A DNA stretch of 64,000 nucleotides from Ciona savignyi (Eukaryota; Chordata; Ascidiacea; Phlebobranchia; Cionidae). The stretch spans positions 522,709-586,708 of the forward strand of contig CH003075.1 of NCBI GenBank assembly GCA_000149265.1, in the 5' to 3' direction. The translations under genes were made by a program, and so were the position numbers. The notes beneath the pieces are model-generated. The model saw only the letters and a program-made list of their open reading frames with translations, did no database searches and was not told the origin of the DNA. Shown here one piece after another: positions 27,601 through 36,700 of the stretch; within the stretch, counting starts at the first letter, position 1, and the number at the start of each line of letters is the position of its first letter.

Positions 27601-30600
27601 TTCATGATGCACCAGCGTGTTGCTAATTGCAAAGCCTATGTTGTGGTGGTATCTTTTTAATATCAACTGTAATAGTAAAGCTGTATGCTGATTGTTTCTA
27701 ATTTTTGTATTTTTACAGGTCTGAAAAATCAAAGTCGAAATCAATGTCACCTATTTTCAATAGCTCTGACCTCATGTTGCCCAGGCAACGGAACAGTTCG
27801 TTCACGTCTTCATCCTTTCAAGGGAGCGAAGACGGGTTTTCCATTCGGGCTTCCACTCCCGTAGTGTCTGCTCGCAATCACCGTGAACGTGTTTCGCCAC
27901 ACAAGTACAAACGAAGTCGGATTCCTAGTGACGTTTCAATGACGTCAGACACAAGCCATACCACCGACATGAGCTCTATGCGGGCAGACCGTAGAAGAGA
28001 CAGCAGGCCCCGAAACAGAAAATCAGAACACCAAAACGTACGAACCAGAAACCTCAGTAAAGACATCGGCTCAAGTGACCAATCATTAGACCGATCAGTC
28101 AATCTGAACTTAAAATCAGCTTCCAAGGAAAGAAGTCGATCTTCGTCTGTTCCACCCAGACAACCTTCCAAGCATCATTCAATAAGGTCTGACGTTTCAA
28201 CACCTGCTCATTTCATTTCCGGGAAATCCCCATCGAAAAGTCGTGACGTCAGCAGCAACACTGGCAACAGCATGACGTCACCGGCTTTGATGGCCCCGCA
28301 ACCACCAACCTTTCTAGTAATAGAAAAGACGATGGGAAAGAAGAGCATGATTATATGCTGGACACCTCCTGTTCTTGACCTGGTATGTATATAACAACCT
28401 ATATGCTAACACAACAGGAACCCGGCCTCTTCTTTGAGCCAATCTAAGAAAATGGATTCAACAATTAATTGAGCAAATTAAATATAAATTTTATCAACAT
28501 AATATATATTTATATTTATGATATTATTCTGTTAAACTTTTCGTACTTTCCCTGACCCGTTAACCAATACTTGAAAAAAGTTAAAACAATTCTCGCGGCT
28601 GACTATTAAGTAAGATTGAAGTATTTTGGTGACAAAAAAAGATCTTACTTTCCATACAGATATCACGAAGCAATGATGTGCCGGTAATTGGTTACGAAAT
28701 ATCTGTGGATAGAATAAGAAAAGTTCAGATTTCTGGAGCATATACTAATAAAGTAAGCTTTGTTTTATAATTTTAATTAGTTTCATTGATTTGTTTTATC
28801 GTGATAGAAAAATGTATAGGAGTTAAAAGCCAGTATTTTGTTATACTAGTGTTACACATCAAATGTTATGTTTTTATAGGATAGGATATTCATGTTTATC
28901 CCCGTGAATGGGAAAACCAAGGGGGTTAACACACGGGCAATCGTCAGATCACCTCGCGCCCACCGTTAGGTTACCGGAGCTATTGCAGTTTTTTGTATAT
29001 GATATAGACGTTCCTTCAATTTGGCGGAACCCATTAATCCGCTGGGTTCAGGCAATGTCCGTAAAGTGCCTTGCCCAAGGACACAACCGACTAGCTAGCG
29101 ACCAGTTTCGCACCTGCAACCTTTCGATTGTAAGGCGACGCACTTAACTGTTAGACTAACCGGTCGGACATTTATGCTATATTTTCAGGCAATTCTTGGT
29201 GATTTGAACCTCAGTAAAACCTTCAGTGTCGAAGTACGTACAGTGAGCTCTGTAGGAACTCGTTCCAGCCCTGCTGAAGTTGTATTCACCCCTAATCAAG
29301 CTGTCAAGAGCCCGATACCTTCTGAAAATATATCAACAGACGATATGTTGTTTCATACTCCCACTCTAAATGGAAGAGTAAGAGTTGTTTACATACATTT
29401 TAAAAATTCTCATAAAATAGTTGAAATCTTTCTCACCTTCAACTGTTTTTACAATACCTATGACCCCAATATATTTAAATAAAGAGTTTTGCTTATAAAC
29501 TTAAGACGCTGGTATAGTACGGTAATATTGTTTGCAAGTCATATTTAGGGGGAAATATTGCGGTCGAGGACAATAAACATGCAATGTTAATACTTCTTAT
29601 CAGCAGTCGCCTTCACTAAGATCATCCAGTCACGAAGAATCAAAACGCGTCACTGCACTGTACGATTATGATCCGACTGTGGACAGTCCGTACAAAAGTC
29701 ACAAAGATGAGTTAAGGATGCAGCAAGGTCAACAAGTCCTTGTCGTTAGTCCATCAAAGGCCGATGGTTTCTGCGATGTACAGGTAGCGCGACTAGTTAT
29801 CCGGGTTTGTTTCATGCGAATAGATTTTTCATATAGGTTTGCATTTTTTACTGCAATAAAGAAACAATAATATTGAATAAAAGGTCACGGGTAGAGAATT
29901 AAGTTGTCCAACCGACGGTATTTAATACATGCCAAAGACATATTAAAAAAGATATAAATAAACGTGACCGTTGACAAAGAAATTACGCAAAATTGTCACA
30001 ACTCTGTAAAAGTGCGGTTTTAATACATTGTCGCCTTGGCAATAAGCGAACCATTTTAACTCTATTTCTTTGCTTTAAATATACATTTGCAGCAGACAGA
30101 AGAATAATGAAAACAATAAATATGACGTAAGCCGTTGGTTTGAGGTTGTTTGTGTGAGTGAAACTGATTTGTGATGAAATTTAACTTTTGAACCTATAAC
30201 GTTGTCATGGTTTTTTTGGCATTGTGTTTTATATTTTGTTCGTTCCGGTTTTGCTGCTTTGCCAAATTTGTTCCTGCTGTGTTGCAATGCACTTTCCATC
30301 CAAAACTCTTCGCGTTTTAATCCTCACTTTTCAGTTAACTTTTAATCTTTGACATTGGCTTGTACCCAATGTAAGCGAACAAAGTTTAACCTTTCGACAT
30401 TTTTATCCGCGGCTTTTATTTGTTTGTGGCTGGTTTAAACGAATTTTTGGCTTATCCGGCTGAAGTAATAAAGTGGTGCATTCGGTCAATCCCACCGTGA
30501 CCGTAAAACCCACAAGTTCCACTTTTATTTTTGCACGGTATTTCAATTGTTTTTTTGTTCTTACCAACGCAATAACAGCTTTAAAATGGGCCTGCAGGAT

Positions 30601-30861
30601 TCAGACGACCGTTTCATTGTTGGGAGTCACTCAATGTGTATTATGTTAATAAAATTAATATTTTAATTGCTCAATTTATTGTTGAATTCATATTCTTAGA
30701 TTGGCTCCCAAAGAGGTCGGGTTCCTGCTGCATTCCTTGCCAGTGATGACGACATATCATTTGCATCCGCAAGTTCTACGTCATCGTTACGTCAGCGGGG
30801 GATTTACCGTGATTACGATTTCACGAAACCCCGATATATTTCTGCATCTTATAACTTTTAA
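30..30861 (+). CDS. Giant coiled-coil RIM-binding-protein-like scaffold (SH3-FN3-SH3), 5' end outside window
   Basis: A single spliced reading frame can be followed from the acceptor at 28-29 to the TAA at 30859-30861, through about 40 exons whose phases agree at all but one junction (see 24478-25021). Roughly 3,650 residues lie in the window and the start codon is further left. Domain order: coiled coil rich in E/K/Q/L (exons 30-21525), Ser/Thr/Pro-rich exon (22069-23522), further coiled coil, SH3 (25542-26366), Ser/Arg-rich linker (27719-28260), one FN3 (about 28290-29300), second SH3 (29607-30740) and a short Ser/Tyr-rich tail. SH3-FN3-SH3 behind a coiled coil is the layout of RIM-binding proteins (RIMBP2, TSPOAP1, RIMBP3), which link calcium channels and RIM at active zones or act in the spermatid manchette. 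The protein is about twice the family's usual length and has one FN3 where vertebrate members have three. Family assignment is good; orthology and function are inferred. Two genes annotated as one cannot be excluded. Confidence 0.72.
641..947 (-). repeat. tRNA-derived SINE (family A), full copy
   Basis: Read on the minus strand, the element begins TCCGGCCCGTTGGTCTAACG, an A-box-like start. A B-box-like GGTGCGAATCTGG follows, then a unique body with CCTTGGGCAAGGCACTTTACG, and a tail of GGATA/TATCC repeats (641-668). It lies in the intron between the exons ending at 598 and starting at 1063. Other copies share the body almost base for base. The open frame running through it is not a gene. Confidence 0.8.
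4391..4612 (-). repeat. tRNA-derived SINE (family A), internally deleted copy
   Basis: It retains the CCCCGTGAATGGGAAAACG tail block, the CAGATAATCCAGCGCCCACC block and CCTTGCCCAAGGACACAAGCG. It has lost about 70 bp around the ACGTTCCTTCAATTTGG segment and the head is degenerate. Minus-strand orientation, in an intron of the RIM-BP-like gene. Confidence 0.7.
8481..8818 (-). repeat. tRNA-derived SINE (family A), diverged copy
   Basis: The blocks TTACCTCACCCCACCGTTGG, GCTATTGCAGTGTGTTGT, CCTCGCCCAAGAACACAGCCG and CTAACCTGCAACCGTTCGGC match the family body and head with many substitutions. A GGATATGATAAGATATTCATG tail lies at the left end. An extra 30-40 bp sits near 8540-8590. Intronic. Confidence 0.65.
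12816..12821 (-). promoter_or_regulatory. Poly(A) signal of the nested hAT-derived gene
   Basis: TTTATT on the plus strand reads AATAAA on the minus strand, 21 nt beyond the stop codon of the three-exon BED/hAT gene. The position fits a very short 3' UTR that ends before the neighbouring plus-strand exon (12529-12664). Confidence 0.5.
12842..15450 (-). CDS. hAT-transposase-derived protein with two BED zinc fingers, nested antisense in an intron
   Basis: Three exons on the minus strand (15450-13859, 13696-13562, 13325-12842) join in consistent phase to an uninterrupted 736-residue protein ending in TAA. An AATAAA lies 21 nt past the stop (12816-12821 on this strand). Residues about 8-51 form a BED finger (W15, F18, C27, C30, H47, C51). 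A second CxxC...HxxxC finger lies near residues 140-175. The C-terminal exon shows the hAT dimerisation region: the LHPGYK motif in place of LDPRFK, then a W, and a LALTYLTTPPT stretch matching the LA..YL..P.t block. Catalytic landmarks are degraded: the D-x-W segment after SLTT is missing, the TDNAxN block reads AEDSQH, and WNSTY is not recognisable. An intact spliced ORF with a broken active site suggests a domesticated (ZBED-like) DNA-binding protein. No terminal repeats bracket it. Confidence 0.88.
15938..16757. mobile_element. Non-autonomous hAT-type DNA transposon remnant
   Basis: The left end starts CAGTGGTTTCCAAACTTTTT followed by GCGCGACCC. The right end reads GGGTCGCGACCC, CTTTGGGAACCAC. 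These are inverted copies of each other with mismatches and match the common hAT terminal pattern CAGTGGTTCCCAAAC. The 780 bp between has no coding capacity. I could not find a clean 8-bp target duplication, so the copy is old or its outer edges are off by a few bases. It lies about 490 bp upstream of the start codon of the nested hAT-derived gene, in the same host intron. Confidence 0.7.
17022..21525 (+). CDS. Coiled-coil exons, middle block of the giant RIM-BP-like gene
   Basis: Exons 17022-17282, 17650-17819, 18760-18906, 19499-19621, 19967-20138, 20428-20597 and 21391-21525. The first follows the intron that hosts the nested hAT-derived gene and joins exon 12529-12664 in phase 1. Its acceptor is a tandem AAG/TAG, so 17022 or 17025 can be the first base and both keep the frame. 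For exon 19499, the strong-looking donor at 19641 breaks the frame with the next exon; the weaker donor GTTAGT at 19622 keeps it, so I chose the latter. The exons around 19967-20597 encode highly charged coiled coil (runs of E, K, R). The exon at 21391 starts with ATG, so an internal start for a shorter isoform is possible but unsupported. Confidence 0.75.
20900..21065 (-). repeat. tRNA-derived SINE (family A), degenerate copy
   Basis: CACATTACCTCGTACCCACC, GAGCTATAGCAGTGTGGCAT and TTGGCTAAGGACACAACTC are weakened versions of family A body blocks. Both ends have eroded. Intronic, between exons 20428-20597 and 21391-21525. Confidence 0.5.
21692..21975 (+). repeat. tRNA-derived SINE (family A), plus-oriented diverged copy
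   Basis: Head and B-box-like GTTGTAGGTTCGAAACTAG lie at the left and the tail (CCCATTTAGGCGGATAAACATGAATATTCCATCATATCC) at the right, so this copy is in the same direction as the host gene. The middle has lost the CCTTGGGCAAGG block. It sits just upstream of the Ser/Thr/Pro-rich exon. Confidence 0.6.
22069..24534 (+). CDS. Ser/Thr/Pro-rich exon and flanking coiled coil of the giant RIM-BP-like gene
   Basis: Exon 22069-23522 is the longest in the gene (1454 nt, about 485 residues). It opens with a short coiled coil and continues as low-complexity Ser/Thr/Pro/Asn-rich sequence with many SP and TP dipeptides, then returns to charged helix near 23390. It is followed by exons 23635-23824 (strong coiled coil), 23997-24185 (Pro/Ser/Thr-rich) and 24478-24534 (57 nt, phase 0 on both sides, so a possible cassette exon). 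The low-complexity part is probably a disordered linker with many proline-directed phosphorylation sites, between the rod and the SH3/FN3 region. Long antisense open frames under this exon look like shadows of biased codons. Confidence 0.8.
25021..26366 (+). CDS. First SH3 domain exons of the RIM-BP-like gene
   Basis: Exons 25021-25273, 25542-25795 and 26250-26366, all in phase. The first gives coiled coil followed by an acidic Ser/Thr-rich stretch. The second ends in the first half of an SH3 domain: IYVAKHDFAPPNKSP aligns with the ALYDY-type strand and PLLAGDTVVAIG with the ELxLxxGD strand of RIM-BP SH3-I. The third supplies the end of the fold (LAEVRGKIGFVPLAHLV, the G.VP.NYV-type strand). 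The intron splits the domain after the n-Src loop. RIM-BP SH3 domains bind proline-rich motifs in RIM and voltage-gated calcium channels; the loop between the first strands is longer here, so ligand preference cannot be predicted. Confidence 0.82.
27192..27250 (+). repeat. SINE family A tail fragment
   Basis: AACCCCCTGGTTTGCCCATT, then a degenerate GATAAACATG-like stretch and TATCCTATCCCTATCCTAT match the terminal 60 bp of the family A SINE in plus orientation. No body is present, so this is a 5'-truncated copy or a relic. Confidence 0.55.
27376..29377 (+). CDS. Ser/Arg-rich linker and FN3 domain exons of the RIM-BP-like gene
   Basis: Exons 27376-27461, 27719-28382, 28660-28752 and 29189-29377. 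The second encodes a basic Ser/Arg-rich linker of about 190 residues, then the start of an FN3 domain (PPTFLVIEKTMGKKSMIICW with the FN3 tryptophan). The third contributes PVIGYEISVD, corresponding to the GY.I/V strand, and the fourth the F-strand SFSVEVRTVSS-like sequence and closing strand. This resembles RIM-BP FN3-1. No second or third FN3 is seen before the next SH3. A SINE (28878-29169) ends only 19 nt before exon 29189. Confidence 0.82.
28878..29169 (-). repeat. tRNA-derived SINE (family A), well-preserved copy beside an FN3 exon
   Basis: A near-consensus copy. GGATAGGATATTCATG tail at left, GGGGGTTAACACACGGGCAA, CCTTGCCCAAGGACACAACC, and the head ACTGTTAGACTAACCGGTCGG at right. The head ends 19 nt before the acceptor of exon 29189, so the end of the intron, including a CTAAC candidate branch point, is SINE sequence. 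Confidence 0.82.
29607..30861 (+). CDS. C-terminal SH3 domain exons and stop of the RIM-BP-like gene
   Basis: Exons 29607-29783 and 30700-30861. The first encodes VTALYDYDPTVDSP, an excellent SH3 first strand. Its spacing before DELRMQQGQQVLVV and ADGFCDVQ is that of RIM-BP SH3-II/III (YDYDP..SPN...ELPFKEGD..K..ADGFY). The second completes the fold with GSQRGRVPAAFL, then a 35-residue Ser/Arg/Tyr tail ending at TAA 30859-30861. RIM-BPs normally end with two adjacent SH3 domains; only one is visible here, and nothing SH3-like follows in the 2.8 kb to the next gene. The 916-bp intron 29784-30699 splits the domain at the RT-to-distal region. Confidence 0.85.
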
Positions 30862-33749
30862 TAGATGAATGTTGCTCAGGTACAATAATTTGTGATGTCA
30901 TTTTGTACCTGTTTTCTTTTCTTCACTATATCACTTCACTATTATCACCTTATAATATATTATTCCGAACATATTGTATTGTGTTGGCTTTATTATGTTC
31001 AAGAATATAAATTCTTGTAAACGATTTATATACAATTGTATAAATGTACTTTTATTCAGCAAATATGTTCGCAAAATAGCACTAAATTTTCCGATTTCGC
31101 ATAACTTTTAATGACTTTGCTCTTTGCGAATTATTAGTTTTAATTAAATAAGTTCAAAATTTGAATTATCCTTTAGGCGCTTCAATTTTTAATCGCTTTT
31201 TTTCAGTTCAGTATTATGAATGTCGTCGTATAAACTCATTTATTTTTCTGATGTATTTTCACTGGAAATTCCCTGCACACTGTAAACACTCCGTCGTGCA
31301 CTTGCTATATGAACGCAGATTTATTAATATATATGAATTTTATTAAATTGTATCTTATATCTCAAGGCAAACATGTAAAAAGTAAAGTCAACATTATATA
31401 TAACAAAGAGTAATTCGATAACTCTTTACACAAAGATATAAATGTCTTATTTATCGAAATAGGTTTAGCCAAAACGCGAGTTATAGGCAATAAAACATGG
31501 CTTGTTGGCCCAGAATAAACCGCATGGAGAGAGTTACGTAACGTCTCGTGACTATAACTCAGACTTTCGCAAAACTCTATTTTAAAAAACATGAATAGAA
31601 AGTTTGTTATTGTATACAATTTTGCGAAAATATTAAAATAAAGGTATATTATAAGAATTTCTCTATTTTATAAAGTAATAAATCATTTAAAAATTGATAT
31701 ATCCTATTCTGCATTTCAATCAAAGGGAAATGGTAGCCTATCGATGACGATTTAAGAAATATTAGTAATAATACTGACGGATCAGAAAGAAACGATAAAG
31801 ACTTAAAAAAAGCGTGAAAAATTGAAATTTCACAAATGTAGAATAAGTAACGGGTTACAAAATTTGAAAGCACTCCACATACAGAATCAATGTCCATAGA
31901 ATAAGGAGCCGGTAATCAATTTCACATAGGGATTAAGTGTCAGAATAGGAAACGGGTAAACAGCTCCACATTTAAACTACGTTATGTTAAAAGAAGCGAC
32001 TCACACGTGTATTAGATAACCAGCACCCAACGTTGAAGATATTAATAGGGGATTTAAAATTGTGAAACTAAACACCGGTGGTAAAGAATTCTATTCACAT
32101 TTCTCCCTTATATCTCTTAATTTTTTCGTTGACCCTGTGACCATTTGTCGTCTCTATAGCTACGCGTAATTGGATGTTGGTCGAAAAACTGAGTGATTAA
32201 GGGTTATCGTGTAACCAATCGGCTCGAATATAGGGTTTCGTTTATTTGCTAATGGAAACTCTTTGTTTTTTTCGAAATTTTTTCAATCTTGGTCAGAACA
32301 AAAATATAATAAATATATAACAGTGTTCTCGAAGATACAAAAAAAGTGTATAATAGGAATACTAACTACAATATGTAATATGAATATCACACACTGAACA
32401 TGGGAAACATGATTGTACTACGCCTTTTAAACGGTATATTCTCCTGTTAAACTTATAATGACTAAAGTCACACAATTTGGAGATTCCGTTTAACCATCGA
32501 ACCGAACAGAAAAATCGACTGTAGAAGCCAGTTTTAAGCAAGTAATAACCAAATAGGACGATGCCTGCGATTTTTTGAATGGTTTTCTATTACAGTGTTT
32601 CTCAATTACTGGTCAGAAATATATGAAACTACGAAATACGGAAAATAAATACAACGAAAGTAAAAAAAATCTTTATAAACCACATTATCATTGTGGGGTT
32701 TAGTGTATACTAACCATTTCTGCAACCCAGTGTTAAACTGAACTTCGCTATTAAGTAGTATTCATTTTAGTTTTTATACCAGGCTAAGGTTCGAACCATT
32801 GATGGGTTTATCTCTAAGACAGTTTTGTTTATATGGTTGGTGTGTATTGGTCGCGTTATTCATTCGGCCACACAACCGTACACATTTTAGTATTTTAGTT
32901 GTTAAATATTTGGTTGCTAAATCATATTTTGGTAGATCCCCCGCCCCGTGTTCGATTCACAACACCAATTCCATTCCCGCTACACTGATTTATTTAAAAA
33001 AACACTTCCCATAATAGGTATTTCATTCTAAACTTAAATATGATAAAATATTATTTTCCGTAAAAAAACATAAAATTTTCTTCTAACCAAAATTTGTGAT
33101 ACAACTGCAAAATTTATTTAATTTGCTATTAAAGTATTAACGAGTTTCCAAAGTACACAAATACGTTTTAACGAGTTTCCAACTGGCACAAAATATCTCG
33201 TTTTAATACCAATTTAAAACACTATTATAGACAACAAACCAAAAAAGGAGATTTTTGCATTTAACAACTCCTTTAGCACATTCCGTTCGATTTTTGTGTC
33301 GATGGGGAAACACCCGCAAATACATTGACGTCATACGATTTTGATTCATTGTTTAATATTATTAAAACCATAAATTAACCCATTTTAAACGTTGTTTTTT
33401 TATTAATAATTAAAAACTACATTTTTATATTACTTAATCCGGTGTTTGTAGATTGATGATCTATCGATGAAAAACAACCACAAATGTATAATATTAAAGT
33501 GAATTTTTATTTTTGTGGATGAACATAAGTTGTAAAAAAGCAGCCACAAATTGTTTTACGTATAATGTCTTTGAAACAAAGTCTGGAGATATGGAGTATC
33601 TTGGTGGAATGATCGGTGTAATGAAGAAAAGAATGGATTGATCACACCGGGTGTTAAAAGTCACAGCATACTTCTCGTGTCGGATCACTCGACGTCAATC
33701 CTCAGAACATTTCAAGTACGAACCATATTTTAACAGCACACATCATGCT
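30862..33749. other. Intergenic region between two convergent genes
   Basis: No credible coding exon was found. It is AT-rich and separates the plus-strand RIM-BP-like stop from the minus-strand SLCO stop, so both genes end here. It contains the family B SINE at 32780-32886. TTTATT at 33506-33511, AATAAA on the minus strand, is a plausible SLCO poly(A) signal 239 nt past the stop. Open frames of up to 85 codons here lack splice or composition support. Confidence 0.6.
32780..32886 (-). repeat. tRNA-Ser/Leu-like SINE (family B), minus orientation
   Basis: Read on the minus strand: GTACGGTTGTGTGGCCGAAT, AACGCGACCAATACAC and a B box ATGGTTCGAACCTTAG. It lies in the intergenic region between the RIM-BP-like and SLCO genes. 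Confidence 0.5.
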
Positions 33750-36700
33750 CTAAACATTTGTTGCATTTGCTTCGTGTTTCGAGGTTGTCCTGACTTTCCC
33801 TTGCACCGAGGAAATCACGCGACAAAGCAAACCTTTGGATTTATCTTCATGTTGTCGCCATCTAACTACCAAAGCAGTGATACTGAACAACGATGAAACC
33901 ATGAGGCCAATCACAATCATAGCATTGAAGTTGGTTCTGTAGAATATTCAGCATGCAACAAAATATAAATAATACAATATTGATCTGAATAAACATAAAC
34001 GCTACGATTTCATAATATTTTAACATTTAATAAAAAATAAATAGCTTTAATCAGTTAAAAAATGTAGAAAGGTAACTTTCCTTTTTATAAACTTAAAAAT
34101 TATAACTAATAATGGCGTGTCTTAAATAATTAATTCACAAATGAAAAGATAAACACGAGTAGGCTATCCATTACCTTAACACCCAGTAAAAAGATATTAC
34201 CAGGACATTCGAGCTTAGTATAAGTTGGTTAATATTACCTATGTGACACACAAGTAGAAAACTTCTAAGTTTAGGAAAAGAAAACCCATATTTTATGGCT
34301 TTGCTTTCAAATTTAATATAGTTTACAAGCTATACACCAACCTGAATGCCTGAATGTTATATCCCAAACAGTTTCTGTTCTCGGAACACCCTTTGCTCCA
34401 AGTTACACAGGCACTGTCAATTATTTTCCCGGTAACGATTGGCGCGGGAATTAGACCTGTAACGTTTATAAGATAAAAATGCATTACCATGGCTTTATGT
34501 TTTGCTGCCCTAAAGAATGAAATAAAATTTCTAATCAAGAAAATTGGGTAATTAATAAATAACTGTGTTTGATCACGCGATACCAAAAGATACCAAATCT
34601 TCTTTATGTCCTCTACTTTACAATCATTAATATTTTAAATTATTTTTGATAATCAAAATCTTACCTAGAGCTCTGATGAACAAAAACATAACTCCAATCG
34701 CAGTCGATTTGTCTTCGACGTTAACGATTCTGAAAAATGTGAACAACCCTCAATTTGTGGCAATAATCGCTTCAGCAACAAAATTCTTAAGTCAATAAAA
34801 ATAGCACTATTTCACTCTTATATGCGTTGGTAAATATATAGATAGGTGGCAACTAAGACACTTAATGGATCAGATCCAAACGTTTGCGGCGGAAGACACA
34901 TTACGTTTGTCGGTTCAAAGCAGATTTGGCGGCTTTAGCCCACAGTTCATGACCATACAACATACCGGACAGAAATGTGTCGTTATGCAAAATAACAAAT
35001 GCGCCGGATGTAACGACTGGCATAGAATGGTATGTAAATAACTGTTTTGTTCAGTAACAATGGTGGTATTCAAAATGTGTATGCATGGATGTTAACAGTA
35101 TGTACTCAATTCGCGCCAGTATTTCTTGTCGTGCAATTTTGTAGTAGAGCATGGTATTGCTTAGTTGCTAAATAATTTTTCATCAAATGGTTCTTAATGT
35201 AAACAAACGTTTATATGGCATTATATTTAAATTATAGATCTATAAGTTTTGTTTAAAAAAATTGGACGTTTATGCGTGAATTATGGATATCTAATCCCTT
35301 CGAACGACCCATATACGTTGTCCAGTTTGCATTGAATAGACAGAGGAAATTTTTAAAGAAACAAGACAAACAGATGTAAGAGAAACATGCCATACAGAGC
35401 GTAAGCAAAAAAGCTTACTATGTCGGTTATCATTTTTTATTAAACGATGTAAGTTAAACTAGTACATAAATATTTTAAAAATTTGTTTAAATACCTATAA
35501 GTTAAGTTATTTTCAAAATTATAAAAAAAAAGTATTCGTCATAGGTGCGGGTGCCAATTCTGTATCTTTATACAACATCCTGCAAACTGCTTAGAAGGTA
35601 GAATGTAATAACCCCGGGGTCAAGTGGCGAGCTTTTAATACTTTTACCGGGGATTACATTTACTGATCTGTTTGTAGTTGTCGTAACTTTCACTAACTGG
35701 ATTTGAAGTAACCGTTTTACAAGTTTGCTCGTAATCCAATTTACTTGTTTTTAATCCATTTACCTCAATAAGACTGTGTATATAGGTGAAATTGTAGACG
35801 ACAGCAAAAGAGTCATGACGGACATCAGACCAACAAAGATTTTGGCCTTGTAATCGCAGTCGAATTCGATTAATTCCATTTGGATTTGCTCAGATGTGCC
35901 GTTCAGTGCTTGCACTGTGGAATTAACACCATCCTGGAAAATTAATAATATGAATTGCTGACATTTGCATGATTCTTAACGAACAAATGTTCTAAAAATG
36001 GGATAAGGTAAAAAAAGAAAGTCGAATCATTGTCCAACAATATATAGATTCACAGAAGATAAGCTTATTCTGTGGGGGGTCGGATCTGTAGCCGTATCAC
36101 GTGATCAAGATCTACCAACTTCCCATGTTTAACGAGCATTGCTCTGCTGGAGTGAAATCAAGTGGGGCATACCATAACCACACAATGTTATACATCAAAG
36201 TACAATTTCATTTTGATTGTGTGAATATGGACACTATTGTGGTTTATTTAATGCCTCTTATATAGGTATAAATATATTTTTATATCTTTCTCATTATTTT
36301 TCAATGAATGATGTATAGATACCTAATCGCCTAGATAATTAAAAAAAAGTTAGTGTGGATCTCTTACCTCAAACGAACAGCCCATGTGCCAAGCAGGAAT
36401 TACAATTATTGGAGATGCAAACCCCAGCAATGCAATGTACCGCAATATCGCCGTCGTTCCCCATTTGAATTTCTTAGTTATAAGTCCACCACTGAACAGA
36501 CCAATAGTCATTACCAAAGGAATTGCAATACCTGCAAAAAATGTGTTGCCAGCGTGAAAATTTGCAACAAAAGCACAGGCGCGATAGTGCATAAACAATT
36601 TACGCTTTGTGGTCCTTTTAAATGGCATTTCAGCACGAAAAGTCTTCGGGTCGATATCAAGAAATAATTCTACGCATTTTTTCGTTCTTACCATTTTTTG

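Noticed and set aside
36532-36694. N-terminal extension of the minus-strand open frame over the SLCO TM9 exon
   Set aside because: It lies beyond a good acceptor (TTTTTTGCAG) and is not OATP-like, whereas splicing at 36531 gives perfect phase with the previous exon.
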